The position numbers and the translations under genes were made by a program. Positions 43,324 to 53,354 of a stretch of DNA of 64,000 bases are shown in pieces. This stretch comes from Paroedura picta (lineage: Eukaryota; Chordata; Lepidosauria; Squamata; Gekkonidae). The stretch spans positions 75,782,941-75,846,940 of the forward strand of contig NC_135377.1 of NCBI RefSeq assembly GCF_049243985.1, given 5' to 3'. How positions within the stretch are numbered: position 1 is the first letter of the stretch; every line of letters begins with the position of its first letter. The notes below the pieces were generated by a model. That model worked only from the letters and a program-made list of their open reading frames with translations, was not told the DNA's origin and searched no databases.

Positions 43324-43818
43324 TGTCGGGGACCCGCTTGCTAACTGAAAAAACAGGGTGCCCCTTTGAAGAAAACGTCACGCCAGGCCTGGTGAACGAT
43401 ACAACAGGAACAAGCTTTATTTCAGCAACGTGGAGTCCGCTGGTATGGAGTAAGAGCTTCCACCGAACTCCAGGTGGAAGCTCCCTTTTATACAAAACCC
43501 ACCTCCTTAGGCTGTATTGCCCCACCCAGTACTTGCGGAGGGAACATGCTGATACAATCATGACTCATGCACATATGCGAGGTTTTCCGGGGTTCCTGAT
43601 GGCCCATTTTCCTGGAACAAAGGGCCATCTCCGGGCCCTTGTCAAAAGGTGGAGGGGGACATTGAGGTTCTTTAGCGGCCATTGCCACCTCAACGATCGG
43701 GTGGGGCGCCCAGCTGCCGGCTTGCCTATGATCACCATGCCCTACCTCCGTGATCGCGGGCGCCTCTGATGGCGGGGTTCGGTCCGGTTCCCAAGCCACC
43801 AAGGACCGAACCACGACA
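43324..43818 (-). repeat. 3' LTR of the chromovirus
   Basis: TG...CA ends on both strands (TGTCGGGGACC at 43324, ACCACGACA ending at 43818). On the minus strand it carries a TATAAAA box (43486-43492) and then a hairpin with an 11-bp stem, GAGCTTCCACC/GGTGGAAGCTC. Confidence 0.95.
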
Positions 43819-46800
43819 TTCTGCCCCCCCAAAGGTCCATTCTCCAACCCCCCGGGACGGCCAGGATACCGCTTGTGGAAACGTTCAGTGAGTCGGGGCG
43901 CAAGGACGTCCGCTGCCCAGACCCATTCCCGGTCCCCCAAAGCGAAGTCCTTCCATTCCACGAGGTACTGCAACTTCCCCCGGTGGAGTCTAGAGTCCAG
44001 GATATCCGCCACCTCGTGGTGCTCCCCCCCCGGCAGGACCTCGGGCGCTGACGGGGAAAACACGGGGTGCCAAACGTCACCGTCCGGAGTTTTTTTTAGA
44101 AGGCTCACGTGAAAGACGGGATGGATGTGCCGGAGGTTCTTGGGGAGCTTGAGCTTGACCGAAACTTCGTTGATCGGGGCCAAGACTTCGAAAGGCCCCA
44201 AAAACCGAGGGCCTAGCTTCTTGCTGGGCAAATTCAACCGTAGGTTCCGGGTGGAAAGGTAAACTCGATCCCCCGGTCGGATCTCTTCAGCTGGTCGTCT
44301 CTTCCGGTCGGCGTCCTCTTTCTGCGCTGCCTTGACTTTGTGGAGCTGCTCCTGCAGCGACTTCCAGCAGCTCCCGGCACGCTTCCCCCACTCGCGAAGG
44401 TCGGCCGATTCCCGGGCGGGGACCTCTCCAAGCTCCGGGAAGTGTCTCAGGTCTGTCCCGTAGACGACGGCAAAAGGCGACATCTCCGTGCTGCTGTGGT
44501 CTGCGTTGTTGTACGCGAACTCGGCCAGGGGGAGCAGGGGCACCCAGGTGTCTTGATGATAGGAACCGAAACACTGCAAGTACTGCTCCAGTACTTGATT
44601 AACCCGCTCGGTCTGCCCGTCCGTCTGGGGGTGGTAAGCGGAGCTCAGCCCTTGCTCGATGTCTAACAGGCGCAGGAAAGCTTGCCAAAACCGGGACACG
44701 AATTGTGAGCCCCGATCGGAAATCACCTTGTCCGGCAGCCCGTGCAGTCGGAACACGTGATCCAGGAACATCCGAGCCAACTGTGAAGCACTGGGGACAC
44801 TGGCGCAAGGAATGAAATGGGCCTGTTTGGAAAATAGATCTACCACCACCCAGATCACCGTTTTCCCCTTGCTGGGAGGCAAGTCTGTTATAAAGTCCAT
44901 GGAGATCACTGACCACGGCCGGGTCGGGACCTCGAGCGGGTGCAGCAGACCTTTCGGCTTGCCAACCCCCGGCTTGCAGGTCAGGCAGACAGGACAACCA
45001 CTGACGTAAGCTTTTGTGTCCCGCCGCAGACTGGGCCACCAAAACCGCCGCCGGGCCAACTTCCAGGATTTTACGAAACCGAAGTGCCCGGCGGTCTTAG
45101 CATCGTGGCAGAGGCTGAGGGCTTCCCGTCGTAGCCCTTCCGGGACGTAGACAGCCTCCCCCCTCCGCCAGAGACCGGAGTCCAAAATCAAAGAGTCCCG
45201 GAGCTCAGCCAGCTCCTCGTCTGTCCCGTAGGCTACCACTAGGCGGTCTCGGAGCGGGGCGGTCGCCGGGTCGGGCTCCCATTCCTCCCTGGCCCGACGC
45301 CTAGTGACGACCCCCCGTCCCAGCTGCTCCTCACCAAACACGGACCTGGTGCAGGGAGCGTACCCCTCCCCATAATGCGGCAGACGGGAGAGGGCGTCCG
45401 CGAGGAAATTCTCTTTGCCGGGGATGTGACCAAGCTTGAAATTGTACCGCGAAAAGAACTCCGCCCACCTCATCTGCTTGGCGTTCAGGGATCGCGGTTG
45501 CCGGAGCGCCTCCAGATTCTTGTGATCTGTCCAGACCTCGAACGGCTCCTCTGTTTCCTCCAGCCAATGCCGCCATTCGGTGAGGGCGAACTTAATCGCA
45601 AACGCCTCCTTCTCCCAGGTAGACCAGTTCCGCTCCGTTTCGGCGAATTTTCGTGAGAGGTAGCCCGCCGGCCTCAGCTGTCCCGCCTTGTCTGGCTGCA
45701 GGAGAACCGCCCCGGCTGCTGCGTCGCTGGCGTCGACTTGTACCACCATCGGCTGGGTTGGGTCGACGTGCAGTAGCGTGGGCTCAGACGCGAAAGCTTG
45801 CTTGAGGGCCAGGAACGCTGCCTCCGATTTCTCATTCCAGCCGAGCGCTGCGCTGGGCCGCGTGGCGCGAGGACCTCTCCCCTTGGTACCTAGCAAGTCC
45901 GTGAGGGGAGCCACTACGGAGGAGTATCTGGGGATGAAGCCTCTAAAAAAGTTAGCAAACCCCAGGAAGCTTTGTAGCTGTTTCCGGGTGCGGGGCCTTT
46001 CCCAGGCCAGCACCGACTGCACCTTCTCGGGGTCCATAGCTATGCCCTGGGCTGAGATGCGGTAGCCCAAATAGTCCAGGGAGGGACGGTGGAATTCGCA
46101 CTTAGCCAGCTTCACGTATAGGTGGTTTGCCAGCAGGCGCTTTAACACCTCCCTCACCAGGGTCACGTGCTCTTGGGGATCTTGGCTGTAGATCAGGACG
46201 TCATCCAAATAAACAACCACCCCCTGAAACAGAAGGTCCTGCAACACCTCATTAATTAGACTCATGAAAACCCCAGGTGCCCCGCTTAAACCGAACGGCA
46301 TCACTTTAAATTCGAATTGTCCCAATTGACAGTTAAACGCTGTTTTCCACTCATCCCCCTCCCGGATGCGTACCCGGTAGTACGCCTCCCTTAGGTCCAG
46401 CTTAGTGAACAGAGTCCCTTTGCCCAGCCGGGCCAGCAAATCCGGGATCAGCGGGAGGGGGTAAGCGTTCCCCGCTGCGATGGCGTTGAGGCCCCGGTAG
46501 TCCTGGCACAGCCGTCGGGACCCATCCTTTTTCCGGACGAACAAGACTGGGGCTCCCATGGGACTGGAAGCGGGCCGGATGAAACCTCGGGCCAGATTTT
46601 TACCCAAAAACTCCCGGAGGTCCTTGAGCTCACCCTCACTCATCTTGTAGATGCGCCCTTTGGGTAGTACCGCCCCCTCTGGGATGTTGATAGCGCAGTC
46701 CGTGCGGCGGTGTGGGGGTAGCTCGTCCGCTTCCCGCTCGCTGAAAACGGCTGCGAGGTCTCGGTACTCTGGCGGGACCTCGGGCTCTGGTATCTCCTGC

Positions 46801-47705
46801 TGCGCCGCCGCCGCTCCCCTGGGACGCGCCGCCGTCCCCTTGTGGCTGGAATTCTCGTGGGGGACCCGATGCCGTGCACCCACCGTCAAGTCGAACTTCA
46901 GGGTCCCCGCCCGCCAGTCCACCACGGGGTTGTGTTCCTTCAGCCAATCCAGGCCCAACACCGCCCGATATCCCGCTACAGGGACCTGGATCAGCCACCG
47001 CAGCTCTTGGTGGTCCCCTATGTGGATGGCGATAGGACCCACCTCCTCCCCGAAAGGTCCCCCCTGAATCGGGCTGCCGTCCATCTGGACGAAAACCAGG
47101 GGAACCTTCCGAATGCGCTTCGGTAGCCCCAAAGCCCGGGCTATCTGGGGGTGGACCATGCTGTGGTCGCATCCAGAGTCCAAAAGAGCCTCCCCCACCC
47201 AACTTAGTCCGTTCTCCGGGTTCCGGAGCTCTAAAATTACCACGTTCGGAGGTCGCGCCTCATGCTGTAGGGGTTTTCCCTCGCACCGCGGGACCTGCTG
47301 CCCGGCGCCGTCTACAGCAGGTCCTGGCCGTTTCCCGTCGCCTGGGCGCTTCCCGGTTCGTTGCGGAGGTCCTCCGCCCGGCGTGCCTGCTGGGGGCGTG
47401 TCGCACCTCCCCCCTGGGAGAGCCCGCGGTCCTCCCCCCCTTGCCGTTGGCACGCTGCTGCGAAATGTCCTGACCCCCCGCATTTCAGGCACAGACCTTC
47501 CCGGCGTCTCCTTTCCCGCTCGGGGTTCGGGGGTCGTTTGGGGCGAGAGTTGTCGGGGCCCGGTCTCGGCGCCTCGGCTGACCCGCCTTTGGCCTCCCGG
47601 AGGGGTGCGGCGGCCCAACCCAGGCTGGCTTCCAGCTTGGCGACCACAAAACACCACCCCTCCAGTGTAGACAGATCTTCTTCCGTCCCCTTGATCACGG
47701 CCCAT
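43488..47705 (-). CDS. Chromovirus Pol (protease, RT, RNase H, integrase, chromodomain)
   Basis: A 1405-codon open frame. The first 130 or so codons overlap gag and are probably not used as such, because Pol in this group is made by frameshifting from Gag. Domains in order are: aspartic protease with LLDSGCDHSM (about 47160-47190); RT with KLDLREAYYRVRI and YLDDVLIYS (about 46190-46215); RNase H with VDASDAAAGAVLLQP; an integrase with an HHCC-type zinc region (CPVCLTC near 45000), core residues in DFITDLPPSKG, ISDRGSQFVS and QTDGQTERVNQ; and a C-terminal chromodomain (HEVADILDSRL, LVEWKDFALGDREWVWA, near 43890-44010). The last part reads into the 3' LTR. The domain order and chromodomain place it among chromoviruses. 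Confidence 0.95.
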   Translation of the reverse strand: MGRDQGDGRRSVYTGGVVFCGRQAGSQPGLGRRTPPGGQRRVSRGAETGPRQLSPQTTPEPRAGKETPGRSVPEMRGVRTFRSSVPTARGGGPRALPGGRCDTPPAGTPGGGPPQRTGKRPGDGKRPGPAVDGAGQQVPRCEGKPLQHEARPPNVVILELRNPENGLSWVGEALLDSGCDHSMVHPQIARALGLPKRIRKVPLVFVQMDGSPIQGGPFGEEVGPIAIHIGDHQELRWLIQVPVAGYRAVLGLDWLKEHNPVVDWRAGTLKFDLTVGARHRVPHENSSHKGTAARPRGAAAAQQEIPEPEVPPEYRDLAAVFSEREADELPPHRRTDCAINIPEGAVLPKGRIYKMSEGELKDLREFLGKNLARGFIRPASSPMGAPVLFVRKKDGSRRLCQDYRGLNAIAAGNAYPLPLIPDLLARLGKGTLFTKLDLREAYYRVRIREGDEWKTAFNCQLGQFEFKVMPFGLSGAPGVFMSLINEVLQDLLFQGVVVYLDDVLIYSQDPQEHVTLVREVLKRLLANHLYVKLAKCEFHRPSLDYLGYRISAQGIAMDPEKVQSVLAWERPRTRKQLQSFLGFANFFRGFIPRYSSVVAPLTDLLGTKGRGPRATRPSAALGWNEKSEAAFLALKQAFASEPTLLHVDPTQPMVVQVDASDAAAGAVLLQPDKAGQLRPAGYLSRKFAETERNWSTWEKEAFAIKFALTEWRHWLEETEEPFEVWTDHKNLEALRQPRSLNAKQMRWAEFFSRYNFKLGHIPGKENFLADALSRLPHYGEGYAPCTRSVFGEEQLGRGVVTRRRAREEWEPDPATAPLRDRLVVAYGTDEELAELRDSLILDSGLWRRGEAVYVPEGLRREALSLCHDAKTAGHFGFVKSWKLARRRFWWPSLRRDTKAYVSGCPVCLTCKPGVGKPKGLLHPLEVPTRPWSVISMDFITDLPPSKGKTVIWVVVDLFSKQAHFIPCASVPSASQLARMFLDHVFRLHGLPDKVISDRGSQFVSRFWQAFLRLLDIEQGLSSAYHPQTDGQTERVNQVLEQYLQCFGSYHQDTWVPLLPLAEFAYNNADHSSTEMSPFAVVYGTDLRHFPELGEVPARESADLREWGKRAGSCWKSLQEQLHKVKAAQKEDADRKRRPAEEIRPGDRVYLSTRNLRLNLPSKKLGPRFLGPFEVLAPINEVSVKLKLPKNLRHIHPVFHVSLLKKTPDGDVWHPVFSPSAPEVLPGGEHHEVADILDSRLHRGKLQYLVEWKDFALGDREWVWAADVLAPRLTERFHKRYPGRPGGLENGPLGGQNVVVRSLVAWEPDRTPPSEAPAITEVGHGDHRQAGSWAPHPIVEVAMAAKEPQCPPPPFDKGPEMALCSRKMGHQEPRKTSHMCMSHDCISMFPPQVLGGAIQPKEVGFV

Positions 47706-48820
47706 TCCCTGAGCTTCGGGTTAAGGCCCTCCCGGAAGTACTCGATTTGGGTCTCCTCGTTCCAGGAGAACACCTTGCCTGCTTCCCTCCGGAAAATGTC
47801 TATATAGTCCATAACCCCCCTAGTACCCTGTCGAAGTCCCTTGATCCGACTCTTTGCCTTGTCCTCAGCCTGGGGGTCCTGGAATCGTCGGCGGAGCGCG
47901 ACCACGAAGTCCTGCAGGTCCCGAGTTGCCGGGTCGCCGCGCTCGGCCAACCCTAGGTACCACTGACCCGCCTTGCCCTGGAGACACGAGGCCACCCCCC
48001 AGACCAAGTCCTCGGAGTCCTCATACCGGTCTCCATACCTCCGGGCATGCGTCAGCGCGTGGAGGAGGAACTGCGGGAGGTCGTCCGGCGTCCCGTCGAA
48101 ACGCGCCTTAAGCTCTGGGGGGGAACGTTTTGGAGAGTAGTCCGACCCCCTCCGGATCCGGGATTCTCGGCGTCCGCCGTCTCGTCCTGCTCCGCTCCAC
48201 CGGCTACCAACTTGCCCAACGACGCCGTGCCGCTCCCTGCCTTGCACGTCGCTCCTGCGTTGGTCCGGCTCTCGCCGCCCCGTCGGCTCACCCGCTCCCC
48301 CGAGATCCTCTGCTGTCTCGCCTCTCCGCTGGCCGTCTCGCCTACTCGGGACTGAAAACTGCTCCGGGTCGGGGTCCGGGGCCCGCTCACCAGTGCCGGG
48401 CTCGTCCTCGTCGCTGGAGACGTCCTCACTCGACGCGATCCCCTCCGCCGTTGTATTACCAGTCCCTCCGGGCCCGGCCCGAGCTTGCTCACGGGCTTCA
48501 GCTGCCTGCAAGCGCCTGGCCAAGTCCGCCATGGCCCGCCGCAGGTCCTCTAGGGATTCCTCAGGTCCTACCGGGCGAAGCGCCTGCCTCAGCTGGGTGT
48601 CCCAGGTTGGGGCCAACCCCCCAGACCTCGGCGCGCTCCCCGCCGTGCTTGGGAACCCCATGGCCCGGTGCCTTCCCTTGGCCGCCGCTGCCGAGGGTCT
48701 CGGGGTCCCGGACAGCTGCTCCTGGCCCCCCGATTTTCGGAGGAAATCTCCCGGGGACATTAAACTCATGTTCCCGGGGTTCGTGGGGGTCGAGACCGCC
48801 CCGTTGCTTGAAAACGCCAT
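47312..48820 (-). CDS. Chromovirus Gag
   Basis: A 502-codon frame beginning MAFSSNGAVSTPTNPG. The N-terminal half is Gly/Arg/Ser-rich with an acidic stretch (SSEDVSSDEDEPGTGERA). The middle has the Ty3 Gag capsid-like region (LPQFLLHALTHARRYG, then GQWYLGLAERGD and RRRFQDPQAEDKAKSRIKGL). The C-terminal part has one CCHC zinc knuckle, CLKCGGSGHFAAAC, for RNA packaging. The start lies 70 bp inside the 5' LTR, a normal leader length. The frame overlaps the start of the pol frame. Confidence 0.92.
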   Translation of the reverse strand: MAFSSNGAVSTPTNPGNMSLMSPGDFLRKSGGQEQLSGTPRPSAAAAKGRHRAMGFPSTAGSAPRSGGLAPTWDTQLRQALRPVGPEESLEDLRRAMADLARRLQAAEAREQARAGPGGTGNTTAEGIASSEDVSSDEDEPGTGERAPDPDPEQFSVPSRRDGQRRGETAEDLGGAGEPTGRREPDQRRSDVQGRERHGVVGQVGSRWSGAGRDGGRRESRIRRGSDYSPKRSPPELKARFDGTPDDLPQFLLHALTHARRYGDRYEDSEDLVWGVASCLQGKAGQWYLGLAERGDPATRDLQDFVVALRRRFQDPQAEDKAKSRIKGLRQGTRGVMDYIDIFRREAGKVFSWNEETQIEYFREGLNPKLREWAVIKGTEEDLSTLEGWCFVVAKLEASLGWAAAPLREAKGGSAEAPRPGPDNSRPKRPPNPERERRRREGLCLKCGGSGHFAAACQRQGGEDRGLSQGGGATRPQQARRAEDLRNEPGSAQATGNGQDLL

Positions 48821-48889
48821 CTCTGGATCCGTCCCGATAAGCGCTCGGATGCGATGCCGACCCTGGAGTTCGGTGGGAAGCTCTTACGA

Positions 48890-49384
48890 TGTCGGGGACC
48901 CGCTTGCTAACTGAAAAAACAGGGTGCCCCTTTGAAGAAAACGTCACGCCAGGCCTGGTGAACGATACAACAGGAACAAGCTTTATTTCAGCAACGTGGA
49001 GTCCGCTGGTATGGAGTAAGAGCTTCCACCGAACTCCAGGTGGAAGCTCCCTTTTATACAAAACCCACCTCCTTAGGCTGTATTGCCCCACCCAGTACTT
49101 GCGGAGGGAACATGCTGATACAATCATGACTCATGCACATATGCGAGGTTTTCCGGGGTTCCTGATGGCCCATTTTCCTGGAACAAAGGGCCATCTCCGG
49201 GCCCTTGTCAAAAGGTGGAGGGGGACATTGAGGTTCTTTAGCGGCCATTGCCACCTCAACGATCGGGTGGGGCGCCCAGCTGCCGGCTTGCCTATGATCA
49301 CCATGCCCTACCTCCGTGATCGCGGGCGCCTCTGATGGCGGGGTTCGGTCCGGTTCCCAAGCCACCAAGGACCGAACCACGACA
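48890..49384 (-). repeat. 5' LTR of the chromovirus
   Basis: Same length and, as far as I can read, the same sequence as the 3' LTR. The TATAAAA box is at 49052-49058 on the minus strand. The predicted transcript start, 22-30 nt downstream, falls at the stretch complementary to the primer-binding region. Confidence 0.95.
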
Positions 49385-49530
49385 GAGGGGCAGCAAGCAG
49401 TCACTCAGCCCCTGACCCAGAGTAGGACTGACTGGTTTCTAAAGTGGAGTGGGACTCAAACCTGGGCCTGGCACATTTTAGTCTGAAACTAAAGTGCTAG
49501 TCACAGTGGCTTTCATTGGGTGGCTGGTGC
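49385..49530. other. SINE-like remnant right of the chromovirus
   Basis: GGGACTCAAACCTGGGCCTG and the following sequence resemble the tRNA-like head of a reversed CORE-like SINE. It may be the other half of the SINE-like repeat interrupted by the chromovirus at 43323. Confidence 0.4.
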
Positions 49531-50469
49531 TGAATAGTAGCAGGCAGCCAGTCCTGGATGAGTTGTCTGAATTTCATGGTATCATGTCCTCTCTGTGTGA
49601 ATTCTGCAGGACCATGGAGAGCTCCCAGGCAAGTCAGTCTGTGCTTTGATGAGAATCAAATGGAAGTATGTCTAAGTAACAAGTCACGCCTGGGAATGCA
49701 AGCAGAGGGGCAGCAGGGTGTAAAAGGAGCAGAACCTTGGCTGGAAGGCGTGCACTGAAATGGACCCTTTCTGCCTCCACTGGGAGCTTACAGTGGGGTG
49801 ACCAGACTTAGCCACTGAGGAGCTACACTTTCCAGTTCCTTCCTTGAGCGTGAACCTCCAGCCGCACGGCAAAATGAGGGACTAATCCCCTTCATCTGGG
49901 CCTCCTCCTCCTCCTCTTCTTCAGACTGGCTCTCAGGGCCAGTTTGGTGTCTGCAGAATCCGGACTGCTGTTGACTGAAACCTGACCTGGCCCTTGGGAG
50001 CTGCTCTCTGAAGGGTAATGGGAAGTGGTGTCCTGATGTGGCGTCTGTGGGCCCCCAACATCTTTCCTGGTGCCTGCCTAGTACTTTTAGAAAATGCACA
50101 GGGCTAGGTGGAGCTTTTTCTCAGCAGAGCTCCTGATTGGCTGTGCAGATTCAACGTCCTCTTGTTAAGCAAACCTTCTGCCTGAAAACACTGAACAGCT
50201 ACTTTAGAGTTGCATAGAAGTTCAATTGCTTTGTGGTTGGTTCTGCCTATAGCAACAGCCAATTTGTGACTGGCTCTGCCTCCAGTGACAAACATTTTGT
50301 GCTTCCACACTTTGCCCTATTTCAAATTCCTCTGGCTTAATAACAAATAGCTGTGACTTCATTTGCCATCCTAAGCCGTTTCCCCCTTCCAAGTCCATAT
50401 AAGTCAACGTGCCCTGAAGGGTGTCACTCTGCTTAGCTATAGTTCCCCCAAGTCTAAGGTTAGGCCAAA
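49531..50469. other. Unassigned, unique-looking sequence
   Basis: About 0.94 kb with no gene or recognised repeat. It has a short (CCT)n near 49900-49920. Confidence 0.4.
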
Positions 50470-50477
50470 GTCTAGGC

Positions 50478-50916
50478 CAGTGGTTCTCAACGTACCTGAT
50501 GGAGCGACCCCCTTTGGGTCGCCGAGGCTGCCACCGTGTTGCTGTTACTGCTGCTGCGGTAGCAGCGTAGCAATGGCGGCCTCGGCGACCCAAGGGAGGT
50601 TGGTAGGACTGTGTGCTTCGGCGAACTGGTGATCGTGGAAGCCCAAGGTGGCCAGTGCTGTGGCATGGAGGGGCAGCGCTGGCACGCCAGCTGGCCAGCA
50701 GGCACAGAGCTCTGCACCACCCCTCCACGCTGAGGCACTGGCCACCTTGGGTTTCCGTGATTGCCAAAGCGGCCAGAGTGTGCTGTAGCATGCCACCCTT
50801 GCGCCATTAGGAAGGTGGTGGCGGCATGGCGGCAGCAGTTTGGCGACCCCTGGGAAAACAGTTGATTATTATTAGTAGATTTATATCCCGCCACTCCCCC
50901 AGGTTGAGTATCGCTG
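50478..50916. mobile_element. Non-autonomous hAT element with internal palindrome
   Basis: CAGTGGTTCTCAACG at 50478 is mirrored by GGTTGAGTATCGCTG ending at 50916. The flanks GTCTAGGC (50470-50477) and GTCTAGAC (50917-50924) match at 7 of 8 positions. The GC-rich interior carries a large inverted repeat. A short reversed L2-like tail (50868-50900) sits inside the right end. Confidence 0.87.
50631..50762. repeat. Foldback: 49-bp inverted repeat, 34-bp loop
   Basis: The arms are 50631-50679 and 50714-50762, sharing CCCAAGGTGGCCAGTG and its reverse complement plus GGAGGGG. They pair at about 80-85 percent by eye and would form a long hairpin in RNA or single-stranded DNA. Confidence 0.85.
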
Positions 50917-50924
50917 GTCTAGAC

Positions 50925-51369
50925 AATTCATTTTTTGTTTGTTTGTTTGATGACCTAGGAAAGAAACTACAAAATAGTGGGGGAGAAAGAGAGAGAGGGT
51001 GAAATGGAACATCCTCCCTCCCCAGTTATTAGGATGTACAAATGATTAATGCCACAGAGAAATTGTGGACAACATTCAGCTTTGTAAGGTGACCTGAGGA
51101 ATGCATGTTTTGTGAACGTCATTTCCTCTTGTCATTGGAATCCATCCTTGTTTGAACTCCTTGTCTGAATGGCCTTCTTTAACCACTAAAGGAGAATGTC
51201 CTACATTTCAGTTCAACAGAGATGTTGTTAATTAAACAGCAACCAGGAAGGGACAGGAACATTAAAGTCATCATTTTTAATATTAAAAGCTGAAGTAAAT
51301 TGCAATTTCTGACACAAAGTATTTATATTTCTTTGCTCATAGGTGGATAAATACAAATAGAGGTCAGCA
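50925..51369. other. Unassigned AT-rich sequence
   Basis: Only a (TTTG)n run near 50932-50948 was noted. Confidence 0.35.
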
Positions 51370-51560
51370 AGAAGACACAAATTTAGGGCAGCTGCTTCCA
51401 CACAGTTTGTGTCAATGGCATTTCAAGAATTGTTTTAATTGGTTTATTTGTTTTAATTAATGTTATAATTATGTTAAAGTTTTAATCTCATGTAATTCTT
51501 ATTATGTTGTCAAACATCCCGAGCCGGCAAGCCTGCTTGGGGCGGCACATAAATTGAAAC
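51370..51560 (+). mobile_element. L2-like LINE 3' tail
   Basis: TTAATGTTATAATTATGTTA, then CCCGAGCCGGCAAGCCTGCT, then GGGGCGGCACATAAATTGAA, a usual L2-type end. Confidence 0.6.
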
Positions 51561-52259
51561 ATGCACACATACATATTTCTTCAAGCAATTTCTTCAAGCA
51601 ATGGATCTTAATTATATGGCTCTTGCCAGATTTTTCTGTGTAACTTTTGTATGTGCACATCTGTCCTTTTTCCCCCATTTCATTTTGAAAATTTGGCCTT
51701 GTTGAAGAAGTTGCAGCCATTATTTCTTAACCCACTAACATGGAGATCTTTTCAAAAGAGCAAAAAAAAAATGTTTTCTATTTCTGCTTTTCTACATCTG
51801 CTTTTCAGCACTTGTCCAACTCCCAAATCTCCCTCTCACTGACCAGTCACAGATCTAAACACTTCTTTCCTGTACTTTCTTCCTGATGATGTCAATATAA
51901 AAGCTAATAGAGTTATTCCTTATTTTTAGCCTCAGTTTGCAAGCTTGAGCAATTGATTGAATATATATCCCTTTGAGCTAAGGCAGTGATTCTCAAATGG
52001 TTGGTTGAGAGACATATGTAGGCCTCAAAGATTTTTTTAGTGGGTAACCATGGTAACATTATTGGATGTTAGTGATCTATCTAGCACAGGAACTTACTGA
52101 GACAAATATCTGGTATAAAATGGGAAGTTGTGTATTTACTGGTGGGCAGAAACACTAATGATTAACTGCTGCTCCTACTACAATGTTTTTAACACACTGG
52201 CACTATTTTTTAAAAAAAAGTTTAGCTTAATGCAATAAAAAATATTTGTATTTTCATTC
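51561..52259. other. Unassigned AT-rich sequence, weak hAT-like remnant
   Basis: GGCAGTGATTCTCAAATGGT at 51983 resembles a hAT terminus, but no partner end was found. Confidence 0.35.
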
Positions 52260-52620
52260 CTCAACAGGACTTAAAGGGGCTTACATCATCATTCCCTGTG
52301 CAGTCCTGAACCTAGTTATGCCCCCTTTTAAGTCCTTTTAAGTCCACTGGAGTCTACGTCCTTAAAAGGGTAGAACTATGCTCAGGATTGAATTGTAAAA
52401 CCAGCTTGACATCTCACTTAACAGAAATACCACGAAAATTTAAAAAGAACAGAACAAAGCATTACCCATCATGCTAACTGACTGGAAGTCCTGCAAGGCG
52501 GAATGGAGTAGTTTCATTTTAAATGTCTACAGTGATGGGGCCTTCCGCGTGCTTTCAGGAGGCCTGTTCCACAATGGAGGAGCAGCCACTAAGGAACCCC
52601 TAGCAGGAATTTCAAATAAC
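52260..52620 (-). mobile_element. Diverged L2-like 3' region, reverse orientation
   Basis: AACAGGACTTAAAGGGGCTT at the left and TTCAGGAGGCCTGTTCCACA at 52554 match the reversed L2 pattern of tail then C-terminal coding end. Similarity is weak. Confidence 0.4.
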
Positions 52621-53015
52621 CCATTATGAAAATAAACGTCTGTAATGATAGCTAAAGATACTGGCTTTTAAAAACAGAAATAATATCTAACACAATTACA
52701 TAGCAATTAAAAGTTTTAACTATTTGTGGTTCTTTCAAAGTCTGAGTGCTTGAATAGCTTTGCAAGAACACAGGGCAAACAACAGTTCTGAAACCTGTTT
52801 TTAGGGATTTTTGTACAAAACCTGCAATTTAAAAAATCAGTGCTGTGAGATTTTTCAGCATGTAGGGGGTCAAAAGCCTTCTTTGCTTAAATAGGGACCT
52901 TGGGACCTGCCAAATGTTTTTAGGAAATGTGGTCAGGTGGGGATTTTTGACATTTGATTGGCCACTGAACTGGTTGGTCACCTTTAAAAATGTTTTACTT
53001 GTAGTTGCCATCAAT
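52621..53015. other. Unassigned AT-rich sequence
   Basis: No gene or repeat recognised. Confidence 0.35.
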
Positions 53016-53142
<127 letters not shown>

Positions 53143-53354
53143 ACTTTTCTTTTTACCCATGCACATTTGAGCATGCTGGTTCCAAGAACAGGAAAATGGG
53201 GAGCATTAAGGAAAGACCTGGCAAGTTGTAAAAAAAATTGCCAAGAAAATCCTATAGTACAGCTCTCAAGTGATTAATATGGTGCCCAGTGGTGAGCCCC
53301 TAAGGCCCAACAAGTGACGGGGCAGGAGAAAGGACCTGCAGCAAGTAGGATTTT

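Larger units (their letters stand above)
43324..49384 (-). mobile_element. Ty3/gypsy chromovirus (Tf1/sushi-like), complete-looking, 6.06 kb
   Basis: The element lies on the minus strand between two 495-bp LTRs that I read as identical, which implies a recent insertion. Flanks are GAGGA on the left and GAGGG on the right, a possible 5-bp duplication with one mismatch. A primer-binding region follows the 5' LTR (48865-48887) and a G-rich polypurine tract precedes the 3' LTR (43819-43838). gag and pol are in different frames and overlap, as in vertebrate sushi-type elements that use frameshifting. Both frames are open over their domains, so it looks whole. It is an LTR retrotransposon; no envelope gene is present. 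Confidence 0.95.

Noticed and set aside
45688-48840. Plus-strand frames across the chromovirus (up to 236 codons)
   Set aside because: They are antisense shadows of the GC-rich gag and pol genes.
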